A stretch of DNA of 64,000 nucleotides from Glyphotaelius pellucidus (lineage: Eukaryota; Arthropoda; Insecta; Trichoptera; Limnephilidae). The notes under the pieces are model-generated. The model searched no databases. It saw only the letters and a list, made by a program, of their open reading frames with translations, and had not been told where the DNA came from. Position 1 is the stretch's first letter, and every line of letters begins with the position of its first letter. The DNA is taken from assembly GCA_936435175.1 (NCBI GenBank), contig OW386566.1, forward strand, positions 13,717,001 through 13,781,000, written 5' to 3'. Shown piece after piece: positions 20,928-30,791 of this stretch. The translations under genes were made by a program, and so were the position numbers.

Positions 20928-21372
20928 GCCAACTGTCAGCGGATCAATTTTCGGGTCACCATATCTTAGGGGGCCAACTGTCAGCGGATCAATTGTCGGG
21001 TCACCATATTTTAGGGGGCCAACTGTCAGCGGATCAATTGTCGGGTCACCATATCTTAGGGGGCCAACTGTCAGCGGATCAATTTTCGGGTCACCATATC
21101 TTAGGGGGCCAACTGTCAGCGGATCAATTTTCGGGTCACCATATCTTAGGGGGCCAACTGTCAGCGGATCAATTGTCGGGTCACCATATTTTAGGGGGCC
21201 AACTGTCAGCGGATCAATTGTCGGGTCACCATATTTTAGGGGACCAACTTTCAGCGGATCAATTGTCCGGTCACCATATTTTAGGGGACCAACTTTCAGC
21301 GGATAAATTGTCGGGTCACCATATTTTAGGGACCAACTGTCAGCGGATCAATTGCCTGGTCACCATATTTTT
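20928..21372. repeat. 45-bp minisatellite, about ten copies
   Basis: The unit begins GGGGGCCAACTGTCAGCGGA and ends TCACCATATTTTA. Because 45 is divisible by three and the unit lacks a stop in one plus frame, it yields an open frame of a 15-residue repeat (SGHHILGGQLSADQL). The last units drift (GACCAACT, single-base loss). One related unit is isolated at 62,197-62,235. Confidence 0.93.
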
Positions 21373-21397
21373 TATATAAGCTTCACAATAGACTCTG

Positions 21398-21745
21398 AGG
21401 AATTATATTCCCTCATATTCCGTTTATTTTATTTTTGGAGATGCTGTGTAGAGGGTCTTTTTAGGAAAAGGAAAAAGGAAGTTCTAGGAAGTAAAACGAA
21501 ATGATGGTGGGTAAGAAACTGGGAGTCAATGTGTTCAAGAGAGAGTCAGACTGGAGAGTTCAAAAAGTCTCCCTCAACCAGTCTCTCGGGACCCGGCCCG
21601 CCACGCAGTAGGTGGGCAAATGAATCCGCCGCGAAGACCAAGATAAACTTCACCCGGGCATTCCTGCTAAATCACCAAACGTAGCGAACCACTTGGGGTG
21701 GCTATTGAGTGAACGGTTTTTTGGGTTAAAACAAGGGTTCACCAC
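21398..21745 (-). repeat. Repeat family R copy
   Basis: Shares GATGCTGTGTAGAGGGTCTT, CCCGCCACGCAGTAGGTGGG and ATCACCAAACGTAGCGAACC with other R copies, in the orientation that puts the poly-A end at the left. Confidence 0.75.
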
Positions 21746-21773
21746 CTAATCTCAGAGTAAAAAGATTTACCTT

Positions 21774-21983
21774 CTTCACTTAAAGACACGTTTGGCCGGA
21801 AAATCATTAGAAGCTGACTATAACGCGGAGGAAGAGGTGAGAGCATTTTTGGCAGCGGAGTTCTGCGAGTTGGGGCTCAAGGAGCGAGTTTTGGGTTTTT
21901 TTTAGCGAGTTTTGGGGTTCAAGGAGTTAGTGCCACGGATCACCAAGTGCATTGATTGTAACGTGGACTATATCGAAAAATAG
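21774..21983 (+). pseudogene. mariner-type transposase, C-terminal remnant
   Basis: The frame reads LAGKSLEADYNAEEEVRAFL and ends FKELVPRITKCIDCNVDYIE-K-stop. This is the closing pattern of mariner transposases: a helix preceding (F/Y)...LP.RW.KCI...GDY(V/I)EK. A short duplication of GCGAGTTTTGG around 21,890-21,915 and a T run disturb the middle. The DD34D catalytic residues lie upstream and are not present, so it is inactive. It is bordered by an R copy on the left. Confidence 0.7.
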
Positions 21984-22102
21984 TGGGTATGTGTGCCTTA
22001 AATTTCACACAATTTTTTTATAAAATTATTTTTTTTCTGAATATTTAAATTAGAACGGCCATAAAAAAAACCAGTACAGAGAAATGGGAAGAAAGCGTTC
22101 TT

Positions 22103-22396
22103 TAGATCATGGGTTCTAAAAAATCTCCAGAACGTTTAGAAAAATTTTTCTATTCAACTTGTTATTTCCAACATCAGGAATATTTTTCAAGTTTATAACC
22201 GGACAGCAAATCACTAGAAGTGTGATTGATCTATGTGAAATTGACATGACCAGTTTACATAATTTATTAGACGAATTCATGGCAGTCGATCCTCGACAGA
22301 TATGCAGTCGGTTTAGAGAAAATACGGTATATCTACTTACACAAAATATAACTAAGTATCCCGGAAAGGGGCAGAAAAGACGTACCGCCAAATAAA
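22103..22396 (+). pseudogene. Unrecognised decayed ORF
   Basis: A frame starting MGSKKSPERLEKFFYSTCYF shifts at about 22,160-22,190 into QQITRSVIDLCEIDMTSLHN ... ENTVYLLTQNITKYPGKG and a lysine/arginine-rich end QKRRTAK. Its final 30 codons resemble the ORF end at 19,190-19,281. Composition looks protein-like rather than random, but I recognise no family. A dispersed transposon-borne gene is possible; that is inference. Confidence 0.35.
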
Positions 22397-22706
22397 AACT
22401 AAATCAATGTAAAATACATGTTCATGCAAATATAACTTTCCTTACATATGTACCTTTGCATTCCTATTTATTATACCTACCAAACCTAAACTTTTTCCCG
22501 AGCTGACAACAATACTCGAACTAGTCACAAATGACAAAAATAATTTCTACCAGTCTGGAGTCTAATTGTAATGTGCAGTGCACCGGTACCGATTTTAGTT
22601 CAGTTCAAGATGGCGGACATTATTTGACATCTGTTGTCTGTCATTTTTGGGAAAATATCTTATAATTAATTATTAGATAATTGATTAAAAAATACTCTAA
22701 AAAGTA
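22397..22706. other. No recognised feature
   Basis: AT-rich sequence between the decayed ORF and a pair of R repeats. Confidence 0.35.
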
Positions 22707-23022
22707 ATGATTGGGAGGAAAGGAAGTTCTGAGAAGGAAAAAGGTATGAAGGGTGAGTAGGAATCTGGAAATCAGTGTGTCCAGGAGTGACCGACCTAAG
22801 AATCCATTCCTCTCATTGTGGTGCTAGGCAATGGATTGAGAGAAATCGGTTGGAGAGGTTAAGGTTAAGTCTCATTCAACTAGCCCCTTCCAATCCGGCC
22901 CGCCACGTACTAGGTGGGCAAACGCATCCGCCGCCAAGACCTAGAAAAACTGCACCCCATGAACCTGGCACCCCTGCTAAGTCACCAAACGTAGCAAACT
23001 TTTTGGGGTGACCTTTGACTCA
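22707..23022 (-). repeat. Repeat family R, left member of an inverted pair
   Basis: Runs from the GGAAGTTCTGAGAAGG segment to the CACCAAACGTAGCAAAC end. It is followed immediately by an R copy in opposite orientation. Confidence 0.75.
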
Positions 23023-23290
23023 CCTACTGCGTGGCGGGCCGGATCGGGAGGGACTGGTTTAGGGAGATACAACATAGATTTCTCCAGCCGGACCGCAGTG
23101 GAAGGAATGGATTCACACATCCATTACTCCTGGACACATTAACCCCCAGATTCCTATCCACCCCTCATTTATTTTCCTTTCCAGAACTCCTCCCCCCCTT
23201 CCCATAAAAAGACCCTCCACACAGCATCCCCAAAGATGACATAGGCCGTGAGAGATTTTTTTGTTTTGTCGTTTTTTCTGTGTGGAGCAA
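23023..23290 (+). repeat. Repeat family R, right member of an inverted pair
   Basis: Starts CACCTACTGCGTGGCGGGCC and proceeds to CACAGCATCCCCAAAGATGA and the poly-A-proximal end. Confidence 0.75.
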
Positions 23291-23568
23291 AAAAATACGC
23301 CAGATTCGAATCGTTCGACAACCCAATAAAATTTTTAATATTATCTATTTTTTTGAAAATATTTCATCATTTTCACCCAAAGTAAGATAAATTTGACCTT
23401 ACTTCGGACACACAAACAAACTTTCAATAAAATTTTATTATTTTATCTCTTCAGTTTAACCATAGCACATCGGGTGTAAACATTTTTTTTCGCTTCCTCA
23501 GCATAAAAGCCGCAAAAAATAGTTCCAATTTCTAACAGATAGGTTTCCTTTATTGAATTGCGGAAGTC
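23291..23568. other. No recognised feature
   Basis: AT-rich; no repeat match found within the window. Confidence 0.35.
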
Positions 23569-23769
23569 GTGAAAAATATAACGAAACTGTCGAGAATCCA
23601 GTCAATCGATGAAATATCAAGTTCAAATAATAATAGAGATGATATGGTTAAACTTAACGGTTCTTGTTATCCCGTACTTGACGGTTACATAAAACTAATT
23701 GCCGAAAACAACAATTATTTCATTAATAATTATATCGACTCTAAGAGGAATATCGCGCGCAATGTGGAA
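23569..23769 (+). pseudogene. Unrecognised ORF fragment running into a pyrimidine tract
   Basis: The frame reads KNITKLSRIQSIDEISSSNN then MVKLNGSCYPVLDGYIKLIA then YFINNYIDSKRNIARN before entering C/T-rich repeat sequence that adds artificial S/P-rich codons up to 24,186. The first 65 codons are protein-like but match no family I know. The start is uncertain (GTG at 23,569; the frame may extend left). A transposon insertion seems to have cut off its end. Confidence 0.3.
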
Positions 23770-24060
23770 TCATTCCACATAGGTGTTCTTTCCCATTCGT
23801 CCCGTTCCCCTTTCGCCTCCCCTTCCTCTCCCGCGTCTCCTTCCCCTTTCGCGTTCCCACTCCGCCTTCTCCACTCTCTTTCCACTCTCATCGCCCTCTT
23901 CTCTCGTCCCGTGAACCCCCCTCCCGAATTCTCCTCCCCCCTACCGGAATCGCCTCCCTCTCCCCCTCCCCTTGAATTCCCCTCCCAAGTTCCCCTCCCC
24001 CTCTCGAGTTCCTCCCCCCCCCCCCTCCCGGGTTCCCCTCCTCCCTCCCGCGTTCCATAC
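23770..24060 (-). repeat. Pyrimidine-rich tract, Helitron-associated
   Basis: Nearly pure C/T. Its reverse complement matches the G/A-rich part of the Helitron-like end at 63,650-63,850 (shared AGTGGGAACGCGA and GGGTTCACGGGACG). All frames lack biological meaning here. Confidence 0.6.
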
Positions 24061-24264
24061 ATTCATTCCCGTTACTTTCAGTTTTTTAACAGCTCGCGTG
24101 CCACCTATTGCAATTTTTTTCATACAAATTTCATATTGCCAGAGCTCACTAGTATATATAGAAACCATCGCTGCAGGCACACATAAAATCCCCAAGGTTT
24201 CATCGCAATCGGATGAACTGTTAGCAACGCATAATTTCATGATGCCAGAACTCACTATTGTATA

Positions 24265-24632
24265 TAGTAAGAATTGCGCATATCAAATTCTTCATCCCAC
24301 TGAAAATCTTTTAATTCAAAACAAAATACTTGATATCGGAAAGCTATTCATAAAAAAAAATTATTCATATAAATTGCATAAAATCATCACCTTCCCACAT
24401 ATCGCACTCCCAGAACACTAGAGCTTAATCTAACAAACATTTACAAGTGCCAAAAATAAAATCCACTCTTGCTAAAAAACATGAATCTTGCCTCGCACCT
24501 TCCATATTCAACATTTTCTTAAAAGAAACACAACACATAACTCAAAACAATAGAAATCGTACATATAAAAACTTTAATACGTGGTTATTAAACAAAAAAA
24601 GGGATTGCATTAACAAGCTACTTGCAAACTGA
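24265..24632 (+). pseudogene. Probable LINE C-terminal fragment (weak)
   Basis: One frame reads NLLIQNKILDIGKLFIKKNY ... IITFPH; after a frameshift another continues with LAPSIFNIFLKETQHITQNN ... WLLNKKRDCINKLLAN and a stop. The order resembles the tails of LINE ORF2 proteins such as YLAPKMFNLLPENLK at 48.6-48.9 kb. Stops and shifts are present. A different gene is possible. Confidence 0.35.
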
Positions 24633-25749
24633 ACGTGTTAATTTTTTATACGTTGTATATTATTATTTAAACATATATTAAAATTTAAAAAAAAAAAAAA
24701 ACTTTCATTCTGAAAATGTTCAATTACTTTATATATGTTTGTATATTTTTTTTATATTTAGATTATTATGTGCAGGTTTTCTTTTGTATTTTTATTTATG
24801 CTTTTCTTTTGTACTTTGTATTTTTATTTATTATCCACTGGAGCGAATTCGGTCGAAAAATCGACCGTTTGTACCTACCCCTTGATTGATGTCGGTCGAT
24901 TTTTCGACCGATTTTTCTATCACTCGTAAAACATTTATTGTAATTATTTAAAACATTTCCATGGCCAGCCGTTTGATTTCTCGAATAGTTAATATAATAT
25001 TCTTTTAGTCTATGACCTTATCGGTTACCTTATGGTTGTCTTTGAAGTAATAACAGCAAGTTTTCGCGGCTTTTTAAGAGCGTCCTGTCAAAAATCAACA
25101 TAAAACTTTTGAACATTCTGACGTATTTTGCTCTCGACTTAAAATGCCGTTAGGAATTGATTTTTTGAGTTTTTAACGCAAAAATATATATCAGTGTAAT
25201 TGTGAATGAATTATCTATCTTTGAAATGTGTTTTCAATTCGTTTGTTCATGATATATTGTTTCTGTGGTAGTTTTTAGTAACAAGCGTCAACTGAAAACG
25301 TCCATCAGTTTTTGATTTACAATAATATCCATAATTACTGCACTTTCGCTTTTGAAATGCAGTTATTTAATCAGAGTGATTCATAACTAAGAGATAAATA
25401 TAAGTTTTATTTGAATTGGTTCGTTATTAATCCAGATATCAGCTATCCAATTATGAATGTCCTATGTCAAAAATTCGACATTTTTTATGATGTAAATTCG
25501 TCTAAAGCTCCCGCCACACAATGATTTTAACAGTTATTTCGTTAAACACTTAATTAATTTATTTACTTTAACCAAATGTGTGCACAAACAGTAATTGTTC
25601 AGGGAAAAGGAGCACTCCACGATCCAGGATTAATTTTTTTTAAATTTTATAATATTAATGTGCAGTATTTAAAAAAGTTTTAACATTAAAGTACATGAAG
25701 TGTTTTCAATTTGAAATATGTAGAGTGGAAGTGAAATATGAAATGAGAG
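24633..25749. other. Unassigned, AT-rich, upstream of the candidate exons
   Basis: Aside from the palindromic pair at 24,850-24,910 I see no coding or repeat structure. If the exons at 25.7-26.4 kb are real, the promoter should be in or left of this stretch. Confidence 0.35.
24850..24910. repeat. Two mutually inverted CGGTCGA..TCGACCG palindromes
   Basis: CGGTCGAAAAATCGACCG (24,850-24,867) and its exact reverse complement CGGTCGATTTTTCGACCG (24,893-24,910) are separated by 25 bases. They could be protein-binding sites at a transposon end, similar in style to the palindromes of the piggyBac element at 11.5-12.5 kb; that is inference. Confidence 0.6.
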
Positions 25750-26047
25750 GTAGAGGTGGGGTACCAGCTGCAGAAGCAGTAATTTCTGGTGCCGGACTAT
25801 GTGGACGTGGGCGTCAACGCAGAGCTGCTTTTGCAGCTCGGCCCGGAGTGTAAGTATTTTTTAATGTTTTTTTATGAAAGTACTTTGCTACGGCTGTGGA
25901 GATATTGAACTCATTATATATTTTTTATTTATTTTAACAGTGACCCTGGTGAGGGAGGATCGCGCCAAGGCCTTTAAAGCCGTTAGGTCTCTGCCTGCTT
26001 CCTTCCATTTTGCTCCCCACCGCACCTCCAAGAAAAAATAAACAAAA
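25750..26047 (+). CDS. Candidate exons 1-2 of a spliced gene (weak)
   Basis: A likely exon ends at 25,849 before a GTAAGT donor, and a second runs 25,941-26,047 between a polypyrimidine-AG acceptor and another GTAAGT donor. Joined in one phase they read YVDVGVNAELLLQLGPE then LTLVREDRAKAFKAVRSLPA to HRTSKKK and a TAA, which looks protein-like; but that phase meets a TAA upstream at 25,779. Starting at ATG 25,750 gives MRGRGGVPAAEAVISGAG with a stop early in exon 2. The splice signals are good; no phase is fully consistent, so the locus may be decayed or use unseen exons. Family not recognised. Confidence 0.3.
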
Positions 26048-26135
26048 GTAAGTTATCGTATCTAGATGCATGATACAATATTATGTTTCACGCGTGAATG
26101 AGAAAGATTCATATAATTTATGTAAATGTTTTCAG

Positions 26136-26428
26136 AAATCCATCTCCGAAGAGAATAGCTTGTCACTTTTCACAAGGGACACCTTCAACATTACCACCAC
26201 CTGTTTCACCACCGTTGCTGTCCACTCCCGTACAGACCCAAGCAACGGCTCCCTATGCACCGATTCCGCCTGCTGCACCTTTCCAGGCAGCATCTCGGGA
26301 ACCGTTACCTGGGACATCGTGGGGTGGGGAACTCCAGTGTGGAGAACTCTTCTCTCCGGAGGCCGGCTACAACAGCGTGCTGTGGGTGGACGTGCCTTTC
26401 TACCAAGAATTGTCTGCGTTTGGGAACA
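26136..26428 (+). CDS. Candidate exon 3, proline-rich, splices in phase to the piggyBac frame
   Basis: Acceptor TGTTTTCAG precedes 26,136 and a GTGAGT donor follows 26,428. The open phase reads NPSPKRIACHFSQGTPST, then PPPVSPPLLSTP and APYAPIPPAAPFQAAS, then SWGGELQCGELFSPEAGY and WVDVPFYQELSAFGN: proline/alanine-rich with a more globular end. It finishes with one base of a codon. The acceptors at 39,445 and at 39,077 both supply two bases before an in-frame ATG, so the exon can join either in phase across the gypsy insertion. Function unknown; host or transposase 5' exon are both possible. Confidence 0.5.
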
Positions 26429-26792
26429 GTGAGTTTATTTTTTGAAATGTTATACCAGGGGCTCTTCTAGCATAGTGAAATCCATAACTTCACAATATCG
26501 GATAGATAGGCGTAACTTCCAATGGTTGAATATTAATATACCTAGCACAGTTTCACTGTTGGTATATTGGCAGGGAATAAGCGTAGAACTTAAACTTTCC
26601 ACGTAAAAAACATACATTATGTACTGTAATCTGAAACGATACAATGTACCTACATTCTATGCAAGCAAATATGTAGTTGCTAACGTAGAAAGTCTGAAAT
26701 TTGACCTTGTTTTTGGCCAATTTTTGTGCGATAGTAAGATCAGGTGGATATTGTAGAATGAGACACGCCGAACTCTTTCGCTAAATAAGTTA
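26429..26792. other. Intron-like sequence, nothing else seen
   Basis: Follows the exon 3 donor; AT-rich with no motif. Confidence 0.4.
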
Positions 26793-26978
26793 AGTACCCT
26801 TTACACACAGAGTTCGGAGCGGGACGTGCCCCGCGCCACTTCAGGCCGCCGCACAAAAAAGTAAAGACCGAAAGTAAGATAACGGTTTACAGCGCAGTTC
26901 ACTGTGAGACTTTTATGCATGGCGGCCTGAAGTGGCGCGGGGCACGCCCCGCTCCGAACTCTGTGTGTAAAGGGTACT
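26793..26978. repeat. GC-rich foldback: 58-bp arms, 70-base loop, one mismatch
   Basis: Arms 26,793-26,850 and 26,921-26,978 are reverse complements except at one position. They are GC-rich in an AT-rich setting and begin AGTACCCTTTACACACAGAG. No clear target duplication is visible. Candidate foldback MITE or long-hairpin RNA source, lying in the putative intron. Confidence 0.85.
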
Positions 26979-27270
26979 ATTCATTGGATTCACCGTCTTC
27001 TAAACGGTTTAATACAGCACTTTTTTCTTCAATTGAAAAAACACTTTCACTTCACGGAAATCATTGTGTCGAGCTTTCTAGTCACAAGCGAGGCGCGGGG
27101 CGGTGAGGTATTGGTGCGTGGGTTTTGTAAACAAAACACTGCATGTCATTCTAACCTGACGAATTGTCATTAAAATGGGTTGCTTAAAACGGAGTCATAC
27201 TAAACGTATACGTTTTCCTACTAAAAGCTATGAAACCTAACTTGAGTTTACATTATCGTCGCTTAAAACG

Positions 27271-27939
27271 TGTTAGCGTCTACGGGCGTGCTGATGCTAT
27301 CGGCAGGGTTGGAGAAAGCTCCCACATATTTAATACAATTAGCTGCTGTATCTGCCCCAAATAAAAACTAGCTCAGGATTCGGTGCAAGCAGGATTCCTC
27401 GTAACCTCAAGGCTAGTGCTTGTGGTTCGGAACTTCACGCTTCTCCATTCTCCCCAGGGCCTCCCTCGTCAAGCAAAACACGGTAGGTTATCACATAAAC
27501 AGTTTATTCAATTCTAGGAGACACAATAATACATAAAAAAGGAACGATCCTAGCTGAAAGTTAGTTTGAATGTCCGTCTCTCTTCTCTATCACGCGTGGT
27601 AAGGGCTAATACATTTAATTGCACACAAAGGGTAACATGATAATTGACTCACGTTTGGTTTATGGGCCAACAGCGGCTTCACACACTTGTTCTTTCCGAC
27701 TACGCAGCGTCCATGCGTGGACCGGAAGTGCCAACCGGCGAAACTGAACTGGTGTCGCCCATGTTCGCGCGAACGTGGGCCCTGTAAGCTCGCTTGCTGA
27801 AGACTGGCGGCTTGCCGTGAGCGGCGCGTCTAGCGGCCGCTCGGTTTGTCGCTCGCCGGAGGGGGTAATGCGCGCGCCTCTATTGGCGCCTTATTCTCCA
27901 GTCCGTGGAGAAGTCTATTCTCGAATTTGTAACGTAACA
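27271..27939 (-). repeat. 3' LTR of the gypsy element
   Basis: 669 bp, TGTTA...TAACA. On the element strand an AATAAA lies at 27,508-27,503, a possible polyadenylation signal. No difference from the 5' LTR was found by reading. Confidence 0.95.
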
Positions 27940-27953
27940 CTTCCCCCCTCGCC
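27940..27953 (-). promoter_or_regulatory. Polypurine tract of the gypsy element
   Basis: On the minus strand GAGGGGGGAAGTG directly precedes the 3' LTR; this is the usual site for plus-strand DNA priming. Confidence 0.75.
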
Positions 27954-28619
27954 GCAATAAAAGCGACGTGGTAATGGAGCTGTAGGACTAATAAATCCTC
28001 TTACCTTTTCAGCACTTGTGCCAAAAACATTTAAGAGAAACGAGGAGAGAGAGAGAGAGAGAGATTCCTAGCTGGAGAATAGTTATGAACAGAACACAAA
28101 AGAGAAGATACATGGTGTAACAAGGAATTGTCGATAAATGTATATAAAGGCAGTGGCATACATAAATACAGTTGCAAAGAACAAGGATCTGTTGAAGAAA
28201 GGTACAAGGGTTATGCAGTGATAGAAAAAAAAAACTCTAAAATTGTATCATTGGTCTGTGAGCTAATGTTTGCGAACGTGGTTTGCGTAGGATGTCTGGG
28301 GTGGTTGAACGTTTCACTGAAGTTACAAGGTTACTTTGTCACAGTAACCTGGCCCATTTGAGATTACACTCAAGGGACACTAGGGCCTTTAAGAAAATAC
28401 GAGGAAGAGAACACATGATGAGGCTTCTAGGTGGTGTGGAGAGTTCTACCTGTCACAGAGGTCGAAAGGGTAACTGCTTCCGGATCCTGTGGGTGAGCCA
28501 GTACGAAACCATTGAAGTACTGGAGAGTGGAATCGCAATTGGTGGTTGGTACACTGGTTTTTGTATGTAGTGGGATTGTTTTGTGAACAATCGTTGGTAT
28601 TGTTATTTGCGCAAGGGCA

Positions 28620-28917
28620 CAGGAGCATCCGCACAATGGCAGTAGGGCATTTGCATTATGCAGCAGGAACATTTGCATAATGGCAGCAGAAACATTTGCA
28701 CAAGGGCAACAGGAACATTTGTATTATGCAGCAGGAATATTTGCATAATGGCAGCAGAGCATTTGCACAAGGGCAACAGGAACATTTGTATTATGCAGCA
28801 GGAATATTTGCATAATGGCAGCAGAGCATTTGCACAAGGGCAACAGGAACATTTGTATTATGCAGCAGGAATATTTGCATAATGGCAGCAGAGCATTTGC
28901 ACAAGGGCAACAGGAAC
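28620..28917. repeat. 67-bp tandem repeat in the gypsy 3' region, about four copies
   Basis: Units alternate GGCAGCAGAGCATTTGCACA and GGAACATTTGTATTATGCAG; the last three copies are nearly perfect. Confidence 0.9.
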
Positions 28918-29542
28918 AGGAACCAACCTAGAGCTGGCGTGCTCGGGTTTGTTTTGAGTGTCGGTTCTTTGTGGTGATACGATTCGCAACTACACGCACG
29001 ACTCACACTAGGTTATGTTAGATGCGGTCGGGTGCTTTTGGTACGCAGGGATTGAAGGCAAGGGACCTCCGTGACGGTAGCGAGGGCAGCATGAAGAGGC
29101 GCAGATGTAGATAGGGTGCAGAGCTGCTGGTTTTTTTTTAAAATCCGGCAAAAATTATTATTAGAACAAAATTCTTGAAGTTTACCTGCCTAGTAGACCA
29201 ATGATGAAAAAAGTTTGGAGAGAAACAAGTGTGCATGTTGAGAAAAAGTTGGATTCGTTTGGCGTGTAGAGAGAGAGACGGAGAGAGAGCTAACTAAATG
29301 TGGCTAATTCCTAATACATGTTACAAAGGTACGTATTCAAGGACAGGTTCTGTGTAACCCCTTTTGGTTTTTTTCTTTACCAAATACATTTCCAAGAATA
29401 CGTGGTTGAGGGATTGTACGTATAACAAAATTCCCATTCGAAAGAAGTTGGTCTTCCATGACCTATGCTCACGTCTATACGGTAGCATTTTTTCTACTTT
29501 CGAAAAACAAAACATTGCGTACAAGATTAGTTATAACAAAGT

Positions 29543-30028
29543 GGGAAAGGAGTAGGAAGTTGAAAGGATCCGCTTATGAAGATTGTCCCATTTGACAAAC
29601 GAAACGCCAAGTGCGTAACGCATATATCCCCATTCACGGATAATTTCGAGGAAGGGGGAGGGTGATAATTGGGAACATTTGAACGAAGAAAACTGCTGGG
29701 GACTCGGCTATTTCCGAAATTCGACCTCTGGGTGGAGGTGAAACAAGGTCTACAGCAGTCATCCTGGCACATTACAATAATGACAACTGGGAAAGGAGTA
29801 GGAAGTTGAAAGGATCCGCGTATGAAGATTGTCCCATTTGACAAACGAAACGCCAAGTGCGTAACGCATATATCCCCATTCACGGATAATTTCGAGGAAG
29901 GGGGAGGGTGATAATTGGGAACATTTGAACGAAGAAAACTGCTGGGGACTCGGCTATTTCCGAAATTCGACCTCTGGGTGGAGGTGAAACAAGGTCTACA
30001 GCAGTCATCCTGGCACATTACAATAATA
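29543..30028. repeat. 246-bp tandem duplication in the gypsy 3' region
   Basis: Both units start GGGAAAGGAGTAGGAAGTTG and end in TACAATAAT; they differ at one or two bases (CGCTTATG versus CGCGTATG), so the duplication is very recent. Confidence 0.93.
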
Positions 30029-30390
30029 TTTGGTAGTGTTGGACAAAAGAATACACTGGCATAAAAGTCTAATCCTCTACGTGTATTGGGCAGAAGATTA
30101 GGGGTCGTTTTATTCTCCTACTAGTTTGCGAGAAATGACAGACCCTTGCTCAAATCTCACAAACCTGGGGATTTTCTTTGTTCGTCTCCCAGACAACGAG
30201 TTAGGTGTGTTTGTGTCCATCAACTTAACTCCCACGACACGATGCCCCATAATCATGAGTGAAGCGTATGATTAGTCCTTTTGAGATAGTAGATAGTTCC
30301 TGGGTTCTTGTGACAGGAAGTCCACGGGCATATTAATGATTACAAAAAAGGGGGTGTGGACTACATTGAGTAGTTCACACATAAAGGTTT

Positions 30391-30791
30391 GATATTATTT
30401 CGTTCGCACGATTCATGGTGAGTATTGTAACGTCTTCACGTATAGCGTACAAGATTGCAAAATCAAAAGATTTGCAAGTAAGTTTTATAACGTCTTCACG
30501 GATAACAATGAACGAATTACAACTGGGTTGCCCAGTATTGAAGGGAGGTGCAAAAGACTAGGTATTTATGACATTTCTGACAAAAACCCACAGAGTAATT
30601 ATAACGGGCTCCCCGTATCGCATTTAGTAGATATTCTGAGATTCCCATCTATGACGGCAGATTTTATAAGGTTCCCACCTATGATGGCAACAAAGGTTAA
30701 CGTTCATATAAAGGTACCTATTCAATACAGACGGCGAGACATACTGATGTACTTAGTACAACAATACCGTAGCATAATAAATCCATATTAG
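30391..30791 (+). CDS. Antisense open frame in the gypsy 3' region, unknown
   Basis: An uninterrupted plus-strand frame of about 133 codons runs from a TGA near 30,386 to a TAA at 30,791, opposite in direction to gag-pol. It includes a repeated (C/Y)NVFT motif, GLPSIEGRCKRLGIYDISDK, a near-duplicated RFPSMTA/RFPPMMA, and VPIQYRRRDILMYLVQQYRS. There is no ATG near its start, so initiation or splicing is unknown. Composition is protein-like, but I recognise no family. Some LTR elements carry antisense genes here; a chance frame is also possible. Confidence 0.3.

Noticed and set aside
20993..21379. 128-codon ORF over the 45-bp minisatellite as a structural protein gene
   Set aside because: The open frame follows from unit length divisible by three; no start context, signal peptide or neighbouring gene supports it.
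23775..24062. Proline/serine-rich protein coded by the pyrimidine tract
   Set aside because: The same tract occurs inverted as a G/A-rich Helitron segment at 63.65-63.85 kb; frames on all strands are open because of composition.
27775..27960. ORFs inside the two LTRs
   Set aside because: Identical in both LTRs, not in the element's coding direction, and explained by GC-rich LTR sequence.
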